A stretch of DNA of 64,000 nucleotides from Burkholderiaceae bacterium (lineage in GTDB: Bacteria; Pseudomonadota; Gammaproteobacteria; Burkholderiales; Burkholderiaceae_D): NCBI GenBank assembly GCA_031291325.1, contig JARLJG010000050.1, positions 62,001 to 126,000 of the forward strand, in the 5' to 3' direction. The translations under genes were made by a program, and so were the position numbers. Under the pieces are notes generated by a model. That model had not been told where the DNA came from, searched no databases, and saw nothing but the letters and a program-made list of their open reading frames with translations. Below, piece by piece: positions 47,078-56,417 of the stretch. Numbering within the stretch: position 1 is the first letter of the stretch; each line of letters opens with the position of its first letter.

Positions 47078-48583
47078 TTAAATATCGAAACTGATGCCCT
47101 GCGCCAGCGGCAACGCGTTACTGTAATTGATGGTGTTGGTGGCGCGCCGCATGTAGGCTTTCCATGCGTCCGAACCGGATTCGCGGCCTCCGCCGGTTTC
47201 TTTCTCGCCGCCAAAAGCGCCGCCGATTTCCGCGCCGCTCGGGCCGATGTTGACGTTGGCAATGCCGCAGTCGCTGCCGGCAGCCGACAGGAAGGCTTCC
47301 GCTTCGCGCAGATCGGTGGTGAAGATGCTGGACGACAAACCTTGCGGCACCGCGTTGTTGGCGGCAATCGCTTCATCCAGCGTCGCATAGCGCACCACGT
47401 ACAGGATAGGCGCAAAAGTTTCGTGATGCATGATCGCGCTTTGCGCCGGCATTTCGACCAGGGCCGGACGCACGTAATAGCCGTCTTCACAGCCGCCGAC
47501 CCTGACGCGTTCGCCGCCGAACACTTCGCCGTTTTCGGCGCGCGCCAGTTCGATCGCTTTCTGCATTGCCTGGTATGCATCGGCATCGATCAGCGGGCCG
47601 ATCAAGGTCGATTTTTCGGTCGGATTGCCGATCGGCAGCGCGCCATAAATCTTCTTCAGACGCGGCACCAGCGTGTCGTACACGCTGTCGTGCACAAACA
47701 AGCGGCGCAAGGTGGTGCAACGCTGGCCGGCCGTGCCGACCGCCGAGAACACGATTGCGCGCACTGCCATTTCGAGGTCGGCGCTGGGCGCCACGATCAT
47801 CGCATTGTTGCCGCCCAATTCGAGGATGCTGCGCGCCAACCGCTGCGCACAACGCTCGGCCACTGCGCGGCCCATGCGGGTGCTGCCGGTGGCGCTGACG
47901 ACCGGCACGCGCTTGTCGTCGACCAGCGCTGCGCCGCAATCGCGCTCGCCGATAATCAATTCCGACAAGCCGTCCGGCGCGTCGCTGCCGAAGCGCACCA
48001 CGGCCTTGGCAAACAATGCCTGCACCGCAATCGCGGTCAGCGGTGTCTTTTCGGACGGCTTCCACACCACGCTATCGCCGCACACGAAAGCCAGCGCCGC
48101 ATTCCAGGCCCATACCGCAACCGGGAAATTAAACGCCGAAATCACGCCGACCACGCCGACCGGATGCCAGGATTCCATCATCCGATGGCCGGGGCGCTCG
48201 GAGGCAATCGTCAAGCCGTACAACTGGCGCGACAAGCCGACCGCGAAATCGCAGATATCGATCATTTCCTGGACTTCGCCCAAGCCTTCTTGCAGGATTT
48301 TCCCGGCTTCCAGCGTCACCAGCTTGCCCAGGGCCGGCTTGTTGAGGCGCAATTCTTCGCCGAACAAACGCACCAGTTCGCCGCGCCGTGGCGCCGGCAG
48401 ATTGCGCCAGGTCTGGAATGCAGCGTGCGCGCGGGCGATCTTTGCCGTCACTTGCTCCGGCTTGTCGGCATGCAGACTGGCCAGCACCGCGCCATTGACC
48501 GGCGAGCGGCTGTGCAAATCCTGCCCTTGATAGGACGCCAGGTCGACGCCCAGCTCGTGCAGCAAATTCGTGATCGATTCCAT
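47078..48583 (-). CDS. amaB: ALDH7-type 2-aminoadipate semialdehyde dehydrogenase
   Basis: A 501-residue antiquitin-class aldehyde dehydrogenase that oxidises 2-aminoadipate-6-semialdehyde (in balance with piperideine-6-carboxylate) to 2-aminoadipate. It has Glu in LELGGNNAMIV, nucleophile Cys in GTAGQRCTTLRRL and the ALDH7 signatures SWHPVGVVGVISAFNFPVAV and NIGPSGAEIGGAFGGEKETG. ATG at 48583, 30 bases after the dehydrogenase stop. The neighbours make this the middle of a lysine degradation operon. Confidence 0.9.
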   Translation of the reverse strand: MESITNLLHELGVDLASYQGQDLHSRSPVNGAVLASLHADKPEQVTAKIARAHAAFQTWRNLPAPRRGELVRLFGEELRLNKPALGKLVTLEAGKILQEGLGEVQEMIDICDFAVGLSRQLYGLTIASERPGHRMMESWHPVGVVGVISAFNFPVAVWAWNAALAFVCGDSVVWKPSEKTPLTAIAVQALFAKAVVRFGSDAPDGLSELIIGERDCGAALVDDKRVPVVSATGSTRMGRAVAERCAQRLARSILELGGNNAMIVAPSADLEMAVRAIVFSAVGTAGQRCTTLRRLFVHDSVYDTLVPRLKKIYGALPIGNPTEKSTLIGPLIDADAYQAMQKAIELARAENGEVFGGERVRVGGCEDGYYVRPALVEMPAQSAIMHHETFAPILYVVRYATLDEAIAANNAVPQGLSSSIFTTDLREAEAFLSAAGSDCGIANVNIGPSGAEIGGAFGGEKETGGGRESGSDAWKAYMRRATNTINYSNALPLAQGISFDI

Positions 48584-48613
48584 CGATACTCTCCTAAATC
48601 TTCAAACGTCCAA

Positions 48614-49708
48614 TCAAGCGCCGTAATAGCGGCCAAAGCGGTTTGCCAGGAAATCGCTCAGCTTGGTTTGTTCCTGACGCACCAAGCCGCGATTGGGCAG
48701 CTTGCCTTCTACCACCAGATCGACCATCGCGCAAATGCCGGACGCCGTCGTCAATTGAATCGCCGACAGGAATTGGCCGTTGACTTCCTGGCTGTAAATC
48801 TTCTTGGCGTAGGTTTCTTGTTCCAAGCGACCGTCGCGCGTGCCGACCACGCTGACGAACACCAACACCACGTCTTGCTTGGTGATCGGAATCGACGCTT
48901 CCATCACTTCCTTCAAGATATGGCGGCGATCCAGTTGGCCCAATTGCAGATCGCGCACCAACATCTTGATGATATCGCGATGGCCGGGATAGCGCACGGT
49001 CTTGTAATTCAGGTTTTGCACTTTGCCTTCCAGGCTTTCGCACAAGGTGCCCAGGCCGCCGGAAGTATTGAACGCTTCGTAATCGATGCCGTCCAGCGAG
49101 AAGCTTTCCATTTCTTCGAGTGGCGACGTTTCGCGCAAATGGCCGTCGACAATCGCTTCGCAAGGATTGCAATACTCGTTGATCAGGCCGTCGGTGCTCC
49201 AGGTCAGATTATATTTCAATGCATTGCTGGGGTAGGTCGGCAATGCGCCGACGCGCATGTTCACGTCGCGCAATTGCTCGAAACGGCTGGCGACATCGTT
49301 GGCGACGATGGAAATGAATCCCGGCGCCAGGCCGCATTGCGGCACGAATGCAGTATCGGCGTTTTCCGCCAGTTGCTTGACGATGCGGGTGCTTTCGACA
49401 TCCTCGGTCAAATCGAAATAGTGCGATTTGGCTTTCTTCGCGGCAGCGGCGATGATCGGCGTCAAAAAGTAAGGGCAGGCGGACAAGGTGATATCGTTGC
49501 CGGCGATCAGATCGGCCACGGCGCTGGCATCGGACAAATCGGCTTGCACGATCTTCACGTTCGGGAAGTTTGCCTTCTTTACGTATTCCATGCGCAGCGG
49601 ATCGCGGTCGGCAACCGTCAACTCGTAATCGCCGGTGTGCGACAGCAGGTTGAGGATGGCGTCGCCGATTTTGCCGGCGCCCAACAGGATTAGTTTGGTC
49701 TTTTTCAT
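48614..49708 (-). CDS. Saccharopine dehydrogenase / lysine 6-dehydrogenase family protein
   Basis: A 364-residue NAD(P) enzyme with N-terminal Rossmann motif LILLGAGKIGDAIL and conserved YFDLTEDVEST and PQCGLAPGFISIVA. The family covers saccharopine dehydrogenases, which release glutamate and aminoadipate semialdehyde, and lysine 6-dehydrogenase, which deaminates lysine directly. No lysine-ketoglutarate reductase is adjacent, so a direct lysine dehydrogenase is plausible; this is inference. ATG at 49708 is chosen; ATG at 49723 adds five residues. First gene of the operon, divergent from the Lrp-type regulator. Confidence 0.85.
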   Translation of the reverse strand: MKKTKLILLGAGKIGDAILNLLSHTGDYELTVADRDPLRMEYVKKANFPNVKIVQADLSDASAVADLIAGNDITLSACPYFLTPIIAAAAKKAKSHYFDLTEDVESTRIVKQLAENADTAFVPQCGLAPGFISIVANDVASRFEQLRDVNMRVGALPTYPSNALKYNLTWSTDGLINEYCNPCEAIVDGHLRETSPLEEMESFSLDGIDYEAFNTSGGLGTLCESLEGKVQNLNYKTVRYPGHRDIIKMLVRDLQLGQLDRRHILKEVMEASIPITKQDVVLVFVSVVGTRDGRLEQETYAKKIYSQEVNGQFLSAIQLTTASGICAMVDLVVEGKLPNRGLVRQEQTKLSDFLANRFGRYYGA

Positions 49709-49877
49709 TTTGGCTCTCTTCATTCAAGTTTTAATCGTTCTACCTAGCATTTGACGCTCGGCCATAGCCGCCCGCGTCGTCGATTTGTCGCAGCCGCTAC
49801 ACACCTGCATCCGCTGCCCATGCCAGAAGTTTAAGACCTATGCTTGTCAGATAATAGAGAGTAAAATGTCGTCACAA

Positions 49878-49894
49878 TGTATCAAGTCGATACA
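49878..49894. promoter_or_regulatory. Palindrome upstream of the Lrp-type gene
   Basis: TGTATC-AAGTC-GATACA forms a 17-base palindrome with 6-base arms, centred 42 bases before the regulator's ATG (49928) and about 180 bases before the divergent dehydrogenase gene. Lrp/AsnC dimers bind such dyads, often controlling both their own and a divergent catabolic operon. Confidence 0.5.
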
Positions 49895-49927
49895 ATTTGA
49901 CCATACAAAAAACACATATTGAATGCC

Positions 49928-50374
49928 ATGCAGTCAAATCTTGATGAAATCGACAACAAAATTCTGGCGATTTTGATGGACGATGCGCGCACGCCGATAT
50001 CGACCATCGCCAAGCGTGCGGGGATTGCGCGAACCACTGCCATCGCCCGCATCGGCGGCATGGAAAAGCGCGGCATCATCGCCGGCTATGGGGTGCGGTT
50101 GAATCAGGAGATGTACCAACCGGCGGTGCGCGCCTACGTTGGAATTTCCGTCGATCCGCGCAGTTCCGCTGCCTTCGTTGCCATGTTGCAGAAAATGCCG
50201 GAAGTAGAAACGCTATGCGCGGTCAGCGGCACGGTAGACTATATGTTGACGCTGCGCTGCCAATCGACCGGCGCGCTGGATCGCCTGCTCGATCAAATCG
50301 GCGCCGCCGATGGCGTGCGGCAAACCGCGACCTCGATCATCTTGACCAAACGGATTGATCGCAGCCCGATTTAA
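49928..50374 (+). CDS. Lrp/AsnC-family transcriptional regulator
   Basis: A 148-residue Lrp-type protein: N-terminal helix-turn-helix (LDEIDNKILAILMDDARTPI, then IAKRAGIARTTAIARIGGME) and a C-terminal RAM ligand domain (VRAYVGISVDPRSS, VETLCAVSGTVDYMLTL). It is divergent from the lysine-type operon, so it probably senses lysine or a pathway intermediate and controls those genes. ATG at 49928; a TTG at 49919 adds three residues. Confidence 0.9.
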   Translation: MQSNLDEIDNKILAILMDDARTPISTIAKRAGIARTTAIARIGGMEKRGIIAGYGVRLNQEMYQPAVRAYVGISVDPRSSAAFVAMLQKMPEVETLCAVSGTVDYMLTLRCQSTGALDRLLDQIGAADGVRQTATSIILTKRIDRSPI

Positions 50375-50583
50375 ATCTTGCCGCGCAATTTTGCCAATAG
50401 GCGCGCCCTCGAGGCGGCAAACACTTCTTCATGCGCAACAAAAGTCGTTTGCGGATCGCGCGCAATCGCTATGCGTTCCGCAATCGTTTTGCGGATACCT
50501 TCGTCATGCGCCTGAGCTTCGATATTCTCGATTTCGCGCTCCAGCGCGGCTCCGGTAGGTAAATCCAATATTGCGGAATTCAT
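50371..50583 (-). CDS. Small antitoxin-like protein, no toxin partner
   Basis: A 70-residue protein. The C-terminal part TTFVAHEEVFAASRARLLAK resembles the HEEV-type toxin-binding tail of small type II antitoxins. The start ATG at 50583 lacks a clear ribosome site. Its end overlaps the Lrp-type gene by 4 bases tail to tail. No RelE/ParE-like gene lies on either side. It could be a remnant or an orphan; function not assignable. Confidence 0.45.
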   Translation of the reverse strand: MNSAILDLPTGAALEREIENIEAQAHDEGIRKTIAERIAIARDPQTTFVAHEEVFAASRARLLAKLRGKI

Positions 50584-50711
50584 GTCTGCACCAATGGGGG
50601 GTGATGCGTTATTATATTTTATATTTCTCGAAACGGGTAACATTAGGAATGCATGATTTCCCGGCAACCAGGAAGTGCATTGGACATCAAATTAACGGGC
50701 AAATAGAAAAA

Positions 50712-51053
50712 ATGACAAATCTGGTCCCGGAATCAAAAAAAAATCACATCTGGCGCAAAGTCGTCTGGCATACCGACCCGGCTGAGCGCCCGCTTGGCCC
50801 GCATCACTCGGCGGAAGTGTATTGTTGCGAGGAAACCAACGGCTACGCGGTCTGGTATGTGCGGCGTCTGGCGCGGGAAGATCGGCTTGGCGACCCGGCG
50901 GTCGACAATGCCGACTATCTGCTCTCCTTTTTCGGCAAGACCAAGCGCGACGAAGCAATCGAATTCGCAGTCTTGGCCGCCAATAGCCATGCTTCGGCGG
51001 ACGAGGTGTTGCTTGCGCTCGATCGCTTGGCGAAATCGGCGCAGAAGGTCTAG
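50712..51053 (+). CDS. Conserved-looking small protein of unknown function
   Basis: A 113-residue soluble protein starting MTNLVPESKKNHIWRKVVWH. It has a compact mixed fold prediction (AVWYVRRLAREDRLGD, AADEVLLAL-type helix at the C terminus) with no transmembrane segment or known motif. ATG at 50712 follows an A-rich run, not a clear ribosome site; the frame is open back to 50571. It converges on srkA with a 4-base gap. I do not recognise the family. Confidence 0.5.
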   Translation: MTNLVPESKKNHIWRKVVWHTDPAERPLGPHHSAEVYCCEETNGYAVWYVRRLAREDRLGDPAVDNADYLLSFFGKTKRDEAIEFAVLAANSHASADEVLLALDRLAKSAQKV

Positions 51054-51057
51054 CTGG

Positions 51058-52050
51058 CTACGCCGGCCACAGCGGCGGCTCGTCCATCAGCGCCACCTGC
51101 TCGCGCAATTCGAGGATGCGGTCTTGCCAGTAACGCTGGGTATTGAACCACGGGAAAGCCACCGGAAAAGCCGGATCGTCCCAGCGCCGCGCCAGCCAGG
51201 CCGCATAGTGGATCAGGCGCAAGGTGCGCAAGGCCTCGATCAAATACAGTTCGCGCGGATCGAAATCGAAGAAGTCTTCGTAGCCGGCCAGCAAGTCCGA
51301 TAACTGCCGCACCCGGTCCGGTCGATCGCCGGAGAACAGCATCCACAAATCCTGGATCGCCGGCCCCATGCGGCTATCGTCGAAATCGACGAAGTGCGGG
51401 CCGGCATCGGTCCACAGCACGTTCCCGGTATGGCAATCGCCGTGCAGGCGCAGATTGTTCACGTCGCCGGCGCGCTCGTAGCAGCGTTGCACGCCGTCCA
51501 ATGCTTGCTGCACCACGCTGGTGTAGGCACTATGCAAATCCGGGGGGATGAAGTCGTGCCGCAACAGGTAATCGTGCGGCTCGACGCCAAAGCTCTGCAG
51601 GTTCAAACTGGGGCGATGTCGAAACGGCGTAATCGCGCCGACCGCGTGAATGCGTCCGATGAAGCGTCCCAGCCATTCGAGCGTCGCGCGGTCGTCCAGT
51701 TCCGGCGCGCGTCCGCCATGCCGGGCGAACACCGCGAAGCGGATGCCGTTGAATGCATGCAGGGTCTTGCCATCGCCCAATGCGAGCGCCGGCACCACCG
51801 GGATCTCGCGCTCGACCAGTTCGGCCACGAAGGCATGCTCTTCCAGGATCGCGGCATCGCTCCAGCGCGCCGGGCGGTAAAATTTCGCCACTAGCGGCGG
51901 CCCCTCTTCCATGCCCAATTGATACACGCGGTTTTCATAGCTGTTCAAGGCCAGCAGGCGGCCATCGGCGCGCAAACCCACGCTATCGAGCGCGTCCAGC
52001 ACCACATCCGGGCTTAAATCGGAAAAAGAAGGATGGTCAAGTGTCGTCAT
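51058..52050 (-). CDS. srkA: Stress response kinase A (YihE family)
   Basis: A Ser/Thr kinase of the aminoglycoside-phosphotransferase-like fold that counters stress-induced death in E. coli. The 330-residue protein has catalytic LHGDCHTGNVLW and metal-binding FVDFDDSRMGP, plus the N-terminal ALNSYENRVYQLG and ATP-site VAKFYRP. ATG at 52050 is chosen because family similarity begins at LSPDVVLDALDSVGL; the open frame further upstream looks non-coding. Confidence 0.93.
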   Translation of the reverse strand: MTTLDHPSFSDLSPDVVLDALDSVGLRADGRLLALNSYENRVYQLGMEEGPPLVAKFYRPARWSDAAILEEHAFVAELVEREIPVVPALALGDGKTLHAFNGIRFAVFARHGGRAPELDDRATLEWLGRFIGRIHAVGAITPFRHRPSLNLQSFGVEPHDYLLRHDFIPPDLHSAYTSVVQQALDGVQRCYERAGDVNNLRLHGDCHTGNVLWTDAGPHFVDFDDSRMGPAIQDLWMLFSGDRPDRVRQLSDLLAGYEDFFDFDPRELYLIEALRTLRLIHYAAWLARRWDDPAFPVAFPWFNTQRYWQDRILELREQVALMDEPPLWPA

Positions 52051-52192
52051 GCATCTATTGTACGGCGGTATGGCACGGTGCAACCGATCGATTGAGCTTG
52101 GCAATCTGGAAATGGTTGATGCTTGGCGGTGACGCGAGTATCCTCTGTGCTTACGCAGCAATACCCTTACCACAATACTATCCGGCCACCGT

Positions 52193-52891
52193 ATGCACCT
52201 CGATCAACCGCTTTCCGACAAAGAATTCAACGAACTCGACAAGTTTCTGCTATCCGACCGCTGCGCCGACGACTGCATGACGATGGATTCGCTGCATGGG
52301 TTCTTGACTGCCTTGGTGGTTGGCCCGCAAGAAGTGTTGATCGGCGAATGGTTGCCGCTGGTTTGGGGCAATTCCGACGAAGGCTTGCCCGCCTTCAAAT
52401 CCGAAAAGGAATGCGAACGCATCGTCAGCCTGATCGTGCGTTACATGAATGAAATTGCGGTTACGCTGGAAGTCGCGCCAAAGGAATTCGAACCGCTATT
52501 TTGCGAACACGAGTGGGAAGGCCGCAAAGTCGCCGACGGCGAAGCCTGGGCCTGGGGTTTCTGGGAAGGCATGGGCTTGCGCGAAGAGCTATGGGAACCG
52601 ATCTGGGCATCCAACATTGCGCCGTTGATGCGTCCGATCTATTTGCTAGGCGCCGAGGAAATCGAAGAAGAGGAGTTGCTGCTGGTCGACAATCCGATGA
52701 AATGCCACAAACTGGCCATCGAAATCGAAGCAGCGATACCGGAAATCTACCGCTTCTGGCTGCCGCAGCGCAAATCGGCGGTCGAAACCGTGCAGCGCGA
52801 CACGCCCAAAGTCGGCCGCAACGACGACTGCCCTTGCGGCAGCGGCAAGAAGTTCAAGAAGTGCTGCGGGGCGGAGCAAATACTGCATTGA
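52193..52891 (+). CDS. YecA/UPF0149-family protein with SEC-C zinc motif
   Basis: A 232-residue protein: residues 1-175 are the UPF0149 (YgfB/YecA) helical domain ([24 protein letters not shown]), and the tail has the SEC-C motif [17 protein letters not shown], also found at the SecA C terminus, which binds zinc and can contact ribosomes or SecB. ATG at 52193 with no obvious ribosome site. Divergent from srkA. Specific role unknown. Confidence 0.88.
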   Translation: MHLDQPLSDKEFNELDKFLLSDRCADDCMTMDSLHGFLTALVVGPQEVLIGEWLPLVWGNSDEGLPAFKSEKECERIVSLIVRYMNEIAVTLEVAPKEFEPLFCEHEWEGRKVADGEAWAWGFWEGMGLREELWEPIWASNIAPLMRPIYLLGAEEIEEEELLLVDNPMKCHKLAIEIEAAIPEIYRFWLPQRKSAVETVQRDTPKVGRNDDCPCGSGKKFKKCCGAEQILH

Positions 52892-52929
52892 TTCAAATGC
52901 CCAAACCACCACCCTTGCCTAAAAACTTA

Positions 52930-53110
52930 CGAATAACAGCCCAACTTCAACACAACCCTCCGTCATTCCCGCGAAGGCGGGAATCCATAGTGAATCAGCC
53001 TTGACTACCGGCTTATGGATTCACGCGGGGCGGCCTCCCGCCTTCGCGGGAATGACGGAGATTTTGCACATTAAGTCGATATATCCCTATCCCGCACAGT
53101 TTGAATCGCG
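52930..53110. repeat. Hairpin repeat family, copy 4
   Basis: Perfect 25-base inverted arms at 52958-52982 and 53036-53060, with the GC-rich insertion (CGCGGGGCGGCC) also present in copy 1. The right outer end TCCC..GCACAGTTTGAATC matches copy 1. The arm base varying between copies is A/T here, again paired. It lies 3' of both flanking genes, between the SEC-C gene and orn. Confidence 0.85.
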
Positions 53111-53122
53111 CCCGGATGTCCA

Positions 53123-53719
53123 TCAAAGCTTGATGAAATGCTCACGGTAGTAGCGCAATTCATCGACCGATTCGAGAATGTCGGCCAGCGCCGTGTGCTT
53201 TTGATGCTTCTTGAAGCCGGTCGCAATTTCCGGCTTCCAGCGCTTGCATAATTCCTTCAGCGTCGACACGTCGAGATTGCGATAGTGGAAAAACGCTTCC
53301 AGCTTCGGCATGCCGCGCGCCATGAAGCGGCGATCCTGGCAAATCGTGTTGCCGCACATCGGCGATTTCCCGTTGGGCACGAAATTCTTCAAGAAGTCGA
53401 TCAGCGCTTTTTCGGCATCGGCTTCGGTCACGGTCGATGCCTTGACGCGGTCGATCAAGCCGGAGCGCCCGTGCGTGCCCTTGTTCCATGCGTCCATGCC
53501 ATCCAGGATTTCGTCCGCTTGGTGGATCGCAAATACCGGGCCTTCGGCCAAAATATTCAAATTGGCGTCGGTGACGACCACCGCGACTTCGATGATGCGG
53601 TCGGTATCCGGGTCCAGGCCGGTCATTTCCATGTCGACCCAAACCAGATTGAACTCGTTGGGGCGCACCGGGGCGGCTGGGATGGCGGATACTGGGTGTT
53701 GTTCAGTTGGTTGTGACAT
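53123..53719 (-). CDS. orn: Oligoribonuclease
   Basis: DEDDh 3'-5' exonuclease that degrades 2-5-nt RNAs and pGpG. The 198 residues contain [20 protein letters not shown] (first Asp-Glu), [15 protein letters not shown] (Asp) and the His-Asp pair in [23 protein letters not shown] at 53719 gives about 20 extra Pro/Ala-rich residues before the fold. Divergent from the M48 protease, 43 bases apart. Confidence 0.96.
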   Translation of the reverse strand: MSQPTEQHPVSAIPAAPVRPNEFNLVWVDMEMTGLDPDTDRIIEVAVVVTDANLNILAEGPVFAIHQADEILDGMDAWNKGTHGRSGLIDRVKASTVTEADAEKALIDFLKNFVPNGKSPMCGNTICQDRRFMARGMPKLEAFFHYRNLDVSTLKELCKRWKPEIATGFKKHQKHTALADILESVDELRYYREHFIKL

Positions 53720-53762
53720 AATTGATTTCCTTAGGTATCCGCCATTTTCTCACAGGGACGGC

Positions 53763-55019
53763 ATGTATTCATCCGCATTCTCGATTTTGTTCATCGGTTT
53801 TCTCGCTGTCAGCGTCATTGTCCAATTCTGGCTGGCTTCGCGCCAAATCCGGCATATTTTGACGCATCGTAACGCAGTTCCACCGCAGTTCAGCGAAAAA
53901 ATCCCGCTTGCGGCGCATCAAAAGGCGGCTGACTACACGATTGCCAAGACCAAATTCGGCATGCTTACCCTGCTGGTTGGCACCGCTGTGCTGGTCGGCT
54001 TCACCTTGCTGGGCGGTTTGCAAAGCTTGTCAAATGCGCTACTCGACCTGCTCGGTCATGGCATGCTCGAGCAAATCGCGCTGTTGGCGGCATTTGGAGT
54101 CATCACGAGCGTCATCGATTTGCCGTTCGACTATTACAAGCAGTTCGTGCTGGAAGAAAAATTCGGCTTCAACAAGATGACGCTGCGCTTGTTCATCGTC
54201 GACATGGTCAAAGGCGCATTGTTGGGCGCCGCCATCGGCTTGCCGCTGGTCTGGGTAATCCTTACCTTGATGGCCAAGGCCGGCGATCTCTGGTGGCTGT
54301 ATGCATGGATGGTGTGGATCGGCTTCCAGCTCTTGATGCTGGTTTTGTACCCGACCCTGATCGCGCCGCTGTTCAACAAGTTCACGCCGCTGACCGACGA
54401 CAGCTTGCGCGCCCGCATCGAGAACCTGATGAGCCGGGTCGGCTTCGCCTCCAAGGGTTTGTTCGTGATGGACGGCTCCAAGCGCAGCGCGCATGGCAAT
54501 GCCTATTTCTCCGGCTTCGGCGGCGCCAAGCGCATCGTGTTTTTCGATACGCTGTTGGCGCGCCTGGCGCCGCAGGAAATCGAAGCGGTGCTGGCGCACG
54601 AACTCGGCCATTTCAAATTGAAGCATATCGTCAAGCGCATGGCCGTCATTTTTACCTTGTCGCTCGGTTTCCTGGCCCTGCTCGGCTACTTGAAAGGCCA
54701 AACCTGGTTTTATACCGGCCTGGGCGTGGAGCCGATGCTCACCGGCAGCAACGACGCAATGGCCTTGCTGTTATTTGCGCTGGTGCTGCCGGTGTTTACC
54801 TTCTTGCTGTCGCCGCTGACTTCGATCAGTTCGCGCAAACACGAATTCGAGGCCGACGCCTTTGCCTCCAAATACACGAATGCGCAAGACTTGGTGTCGG
54901 CGCTGGTCAAATTATATGAAGACAACGCGTCCACCTTGACGCCGGACCCTTTGCATTCAGCGTTTTACGATTCGCATCCCCCGGCCTCGGTCAGAATCGA
55001 CCGGCTTGTCGCTCATTAA
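53763..55019 (+). CDS. M48-family membrane zinc metallopeptidase (Ste24/CAAX-protease type)
   Basis: A 418-residue integral membrane protease with about six or seven helices. The zinc motif HExxH is AHELGHFKLKH and the third ligand Glu is in HEFEADAFASKY. The layout, with HPPASVRIDRL at the C terminus, matches the bacterial Ste24-like group rather than short HtpX. ATG at 53763 has AGGGA upstream; an open frame further left runs antisense through orn. Probably membrane protein quality control. The dehydratase gene follows after 15 bases. Confidence 0.9.
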   Translation: MYSSAFSILFIGFLAVSVIVQFWLASRQIRHILTHRNAVPPQFSEKIPLAAHQKAADYTIAKTKFGMLTLLVGTAVLVGFTLLGGLQSLSNALLDLLGHGMLEQIALLAAFGVITSVIDLPFDYYKQFVLEEKFGFNKMTLRLFIVDMVKGALLGAAIGLPLVWVILTLMAKAGDLWWLYAWMVWIGFQLLMLVLYPTLIAPLFNKFTPLTDDSLRARIENLMSRVGFASKGLFVMDGSKRSAHGNAYFSGFGGAKRIVFFDTLLARLAPQEIEAVLAHELGHFKLKHIVKRMAVIFTLSLGFLALLGYLKGQTWFYTGLGVEPMLTGSNDAMALLLFALVLPVFTFLLSPLTSISSRKHEFEADAFASKYTNAQDLVSALVKLYEDNASTLTPDPLHSAFYDSHPPASVRIDRLVAH

Positions 55020-55034
55020 ATATCAGGTGTAACC

Positions 55035-55385
55035 ATGTTAACCCAAAGCGAACTACTCGAAGCAAAATGCCAGCATCTGGAGGCCGGCTTGTCGGACGCC
55101 GAAATCGGCGCCTACCTGGCGCTGGTTGAAGGCTGGCAACTGACGGACGGCAAGATCGCCAAGACCTTCAATTTCCAGAATTATTACGAGACGCTTGCCT
55201 TCATCAATGCGATTGCCTACGTGATCCACGCCGAAGATCATCACCCGGAATTGGTGGTGACCTACAATCGCTGCGTGGTGAAATTCGATACCCATTCGGT
55301 AAACAATGGCAAGGGCGGCATCTCGGAAAACGACTTTATTTGCGCCGCCAAGGTCGACGCAATTTTCACCCAATCGTTTGCTTGA
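55035..55385 (+). CDS. phhB: Pterin-4a-carbinolamine dehydratase
   Basis: A 116-residue PCD/DCoH protein. The active-site motif is [19 protein letters not shown], with the catalytic histidines. It recycles tetrahydrobiopterin-type cofactor after aromatic amino-acid hydroxylation; no hydroxylase gene is in the window, and the protein can also serve molybdopterin or general pterin metabolism. ATG at 55035 with CAGGTG upstream. Its stop overlaps the rsgA start by one base. Confidence 0.93.
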   Translation: MLTQSELLEAKCQHLEAGLSDAEIGAYLALVEGWQLTDGKIAKTFNFQNYYETLAFINAIAYVIHAEDHHPELVVTYNRCVVKFDTHSVNNGKGGISENDFICAAKVDAIFTQSFA

Positions 55386-56290
55386 TGACGCAGTTGACCG
55401 GCACCGTGATTGCCGCCCACGGACGGCATTACCTGGCCGAAGCCGGCGCGGGCGACCAAACCATCAAACTGCAATGCGTGACGCGCGGCAAGAAAAGCGA
55501 TGTCGCGGTCGGCGATCTGGTGGCCCTGAAATTGACTTCGCCGAACCAGGCGGTGATCGAATCGATCAACGAGCGGAAAACGCTGCTGTACCGCTCCGAT
55601 CAATACAAATCCAAGCTGCTGGCGGCCAACGTCACGCAACTCTTCATCGTGGTGGCGACCGAGCCGGGCTTTTCCGACGATTTGGTGTCGCGCGCATTGG
55701 TCGCCGCCGACGCTGCTGGCGTTGCTGCGCATATCGTGCTCAACAAGATCGACGTGGTCGAATCGCTGGCGAAAACCCGGCAGCGCCTGGCCTTTTACGC
55801 GCAACTCGGTTATCCGGTGCATGAAGTGTCGGCCAAAAGCATGCCGGAAGCGGCGTGCGCAAGCTTGTTGCCGCTGCTGAAGGCGCAATCGACGATCTTG
55901 ATCGGCCAGTCCGGCATGGGCAAATCTTCGTTAATCAATTTGCTGGTGCCGGATGCCGATATCGCCACCCGCGAGATTTCGGCGGCACTCGATACCGGCA
56001 AGCACACGACGACCTTCACCCGCCTGTACCGGATGGACGCCGACACAACCATCATCGATTCCCCCGGCTTCCAGGAATTCGGCTTGCATCACTTGAGCGA
56101 AGGCATGCTGGAGCGTGCCTTCCCGGAATTCGCGCCGCACCTTGGAAAGTGCAAATTTTATAACTGCCATCACGTCAACGAACCCGAATGCGCCGTGTTG
56201 GCAGCGGCCAAGAGCGGCGCAATCGCGCCGCTACGGCATGCGCTCTATATCCAGTTGCGGCATGAATCCTTGCAGACTATCGGTTATTGA
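55385..56290 (+). CDS. rsgA: Small-ribosomal-subunit GTPase RsgA
   Basis: Circularly permuted GTPase that helps mature the 30S subunit. Order is OB fold ([16 protein letters not shown]), G4 VLNKIDVV, then G1 [13 protein letters not shown]2 region HTTTFTRLY and G3 [10 protein letters not shown], followed by the zinc knuckle [14 protein letters not shown]. 301 residues. ATG at 55385 overlaps the phhB stop (TGATG arrangement), giving a three-gene unit with the M48 protease. Confidence 0.96.
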   Translation: MTQLTGTVIAAHGRHYLAEAGAGDQTIKLQCVTRGKKSDVAVGDLVALKLTSPNQAVIESINERKTLLYRSDQYKSKLLAANVTQLFIVVATEPGFSDDLVSRALVAADAAGVAAHIVLNKIDVVESLAKTRQRLAFYAQLGYPVHEVSAKSMPEAACASLLPLLKAQSTILIGQSGMGKSSLINLLVPDADIATREISAALDTGKHTTTFTRLYRMDADTTIIDSPGFQEFGLHHLSEGMLERAFPEFAPHLGKCKFYNCHHVNEPECAVLAAAKSGAIAPLRHALYIQLRHESLQTIGY

Positions 56291-56417
56291 CCGAATTTGC
56301 ATCAAATTTGCATGGATTTGCCGCAAAATCTGGCGAGAAAACTGTTCAAAGTGCATAAAATGCTTGCATCGACACTATCGGCCCGGTGGAAATATGTGCC
56401 GAACGCAGATAATCCCC

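Noticed and set aside
46910-49693. 927-codon open frame antisense to the lysine operon
   Set aside because: It crosses three well-supported genes on the other strand and resembles no protein.
53310-53762. N-terminal extension of the M48 protease
   Set aside because: It runs antisense through orn; the ATG at 53763 has a good ribosome site and begins the first membrane helix.
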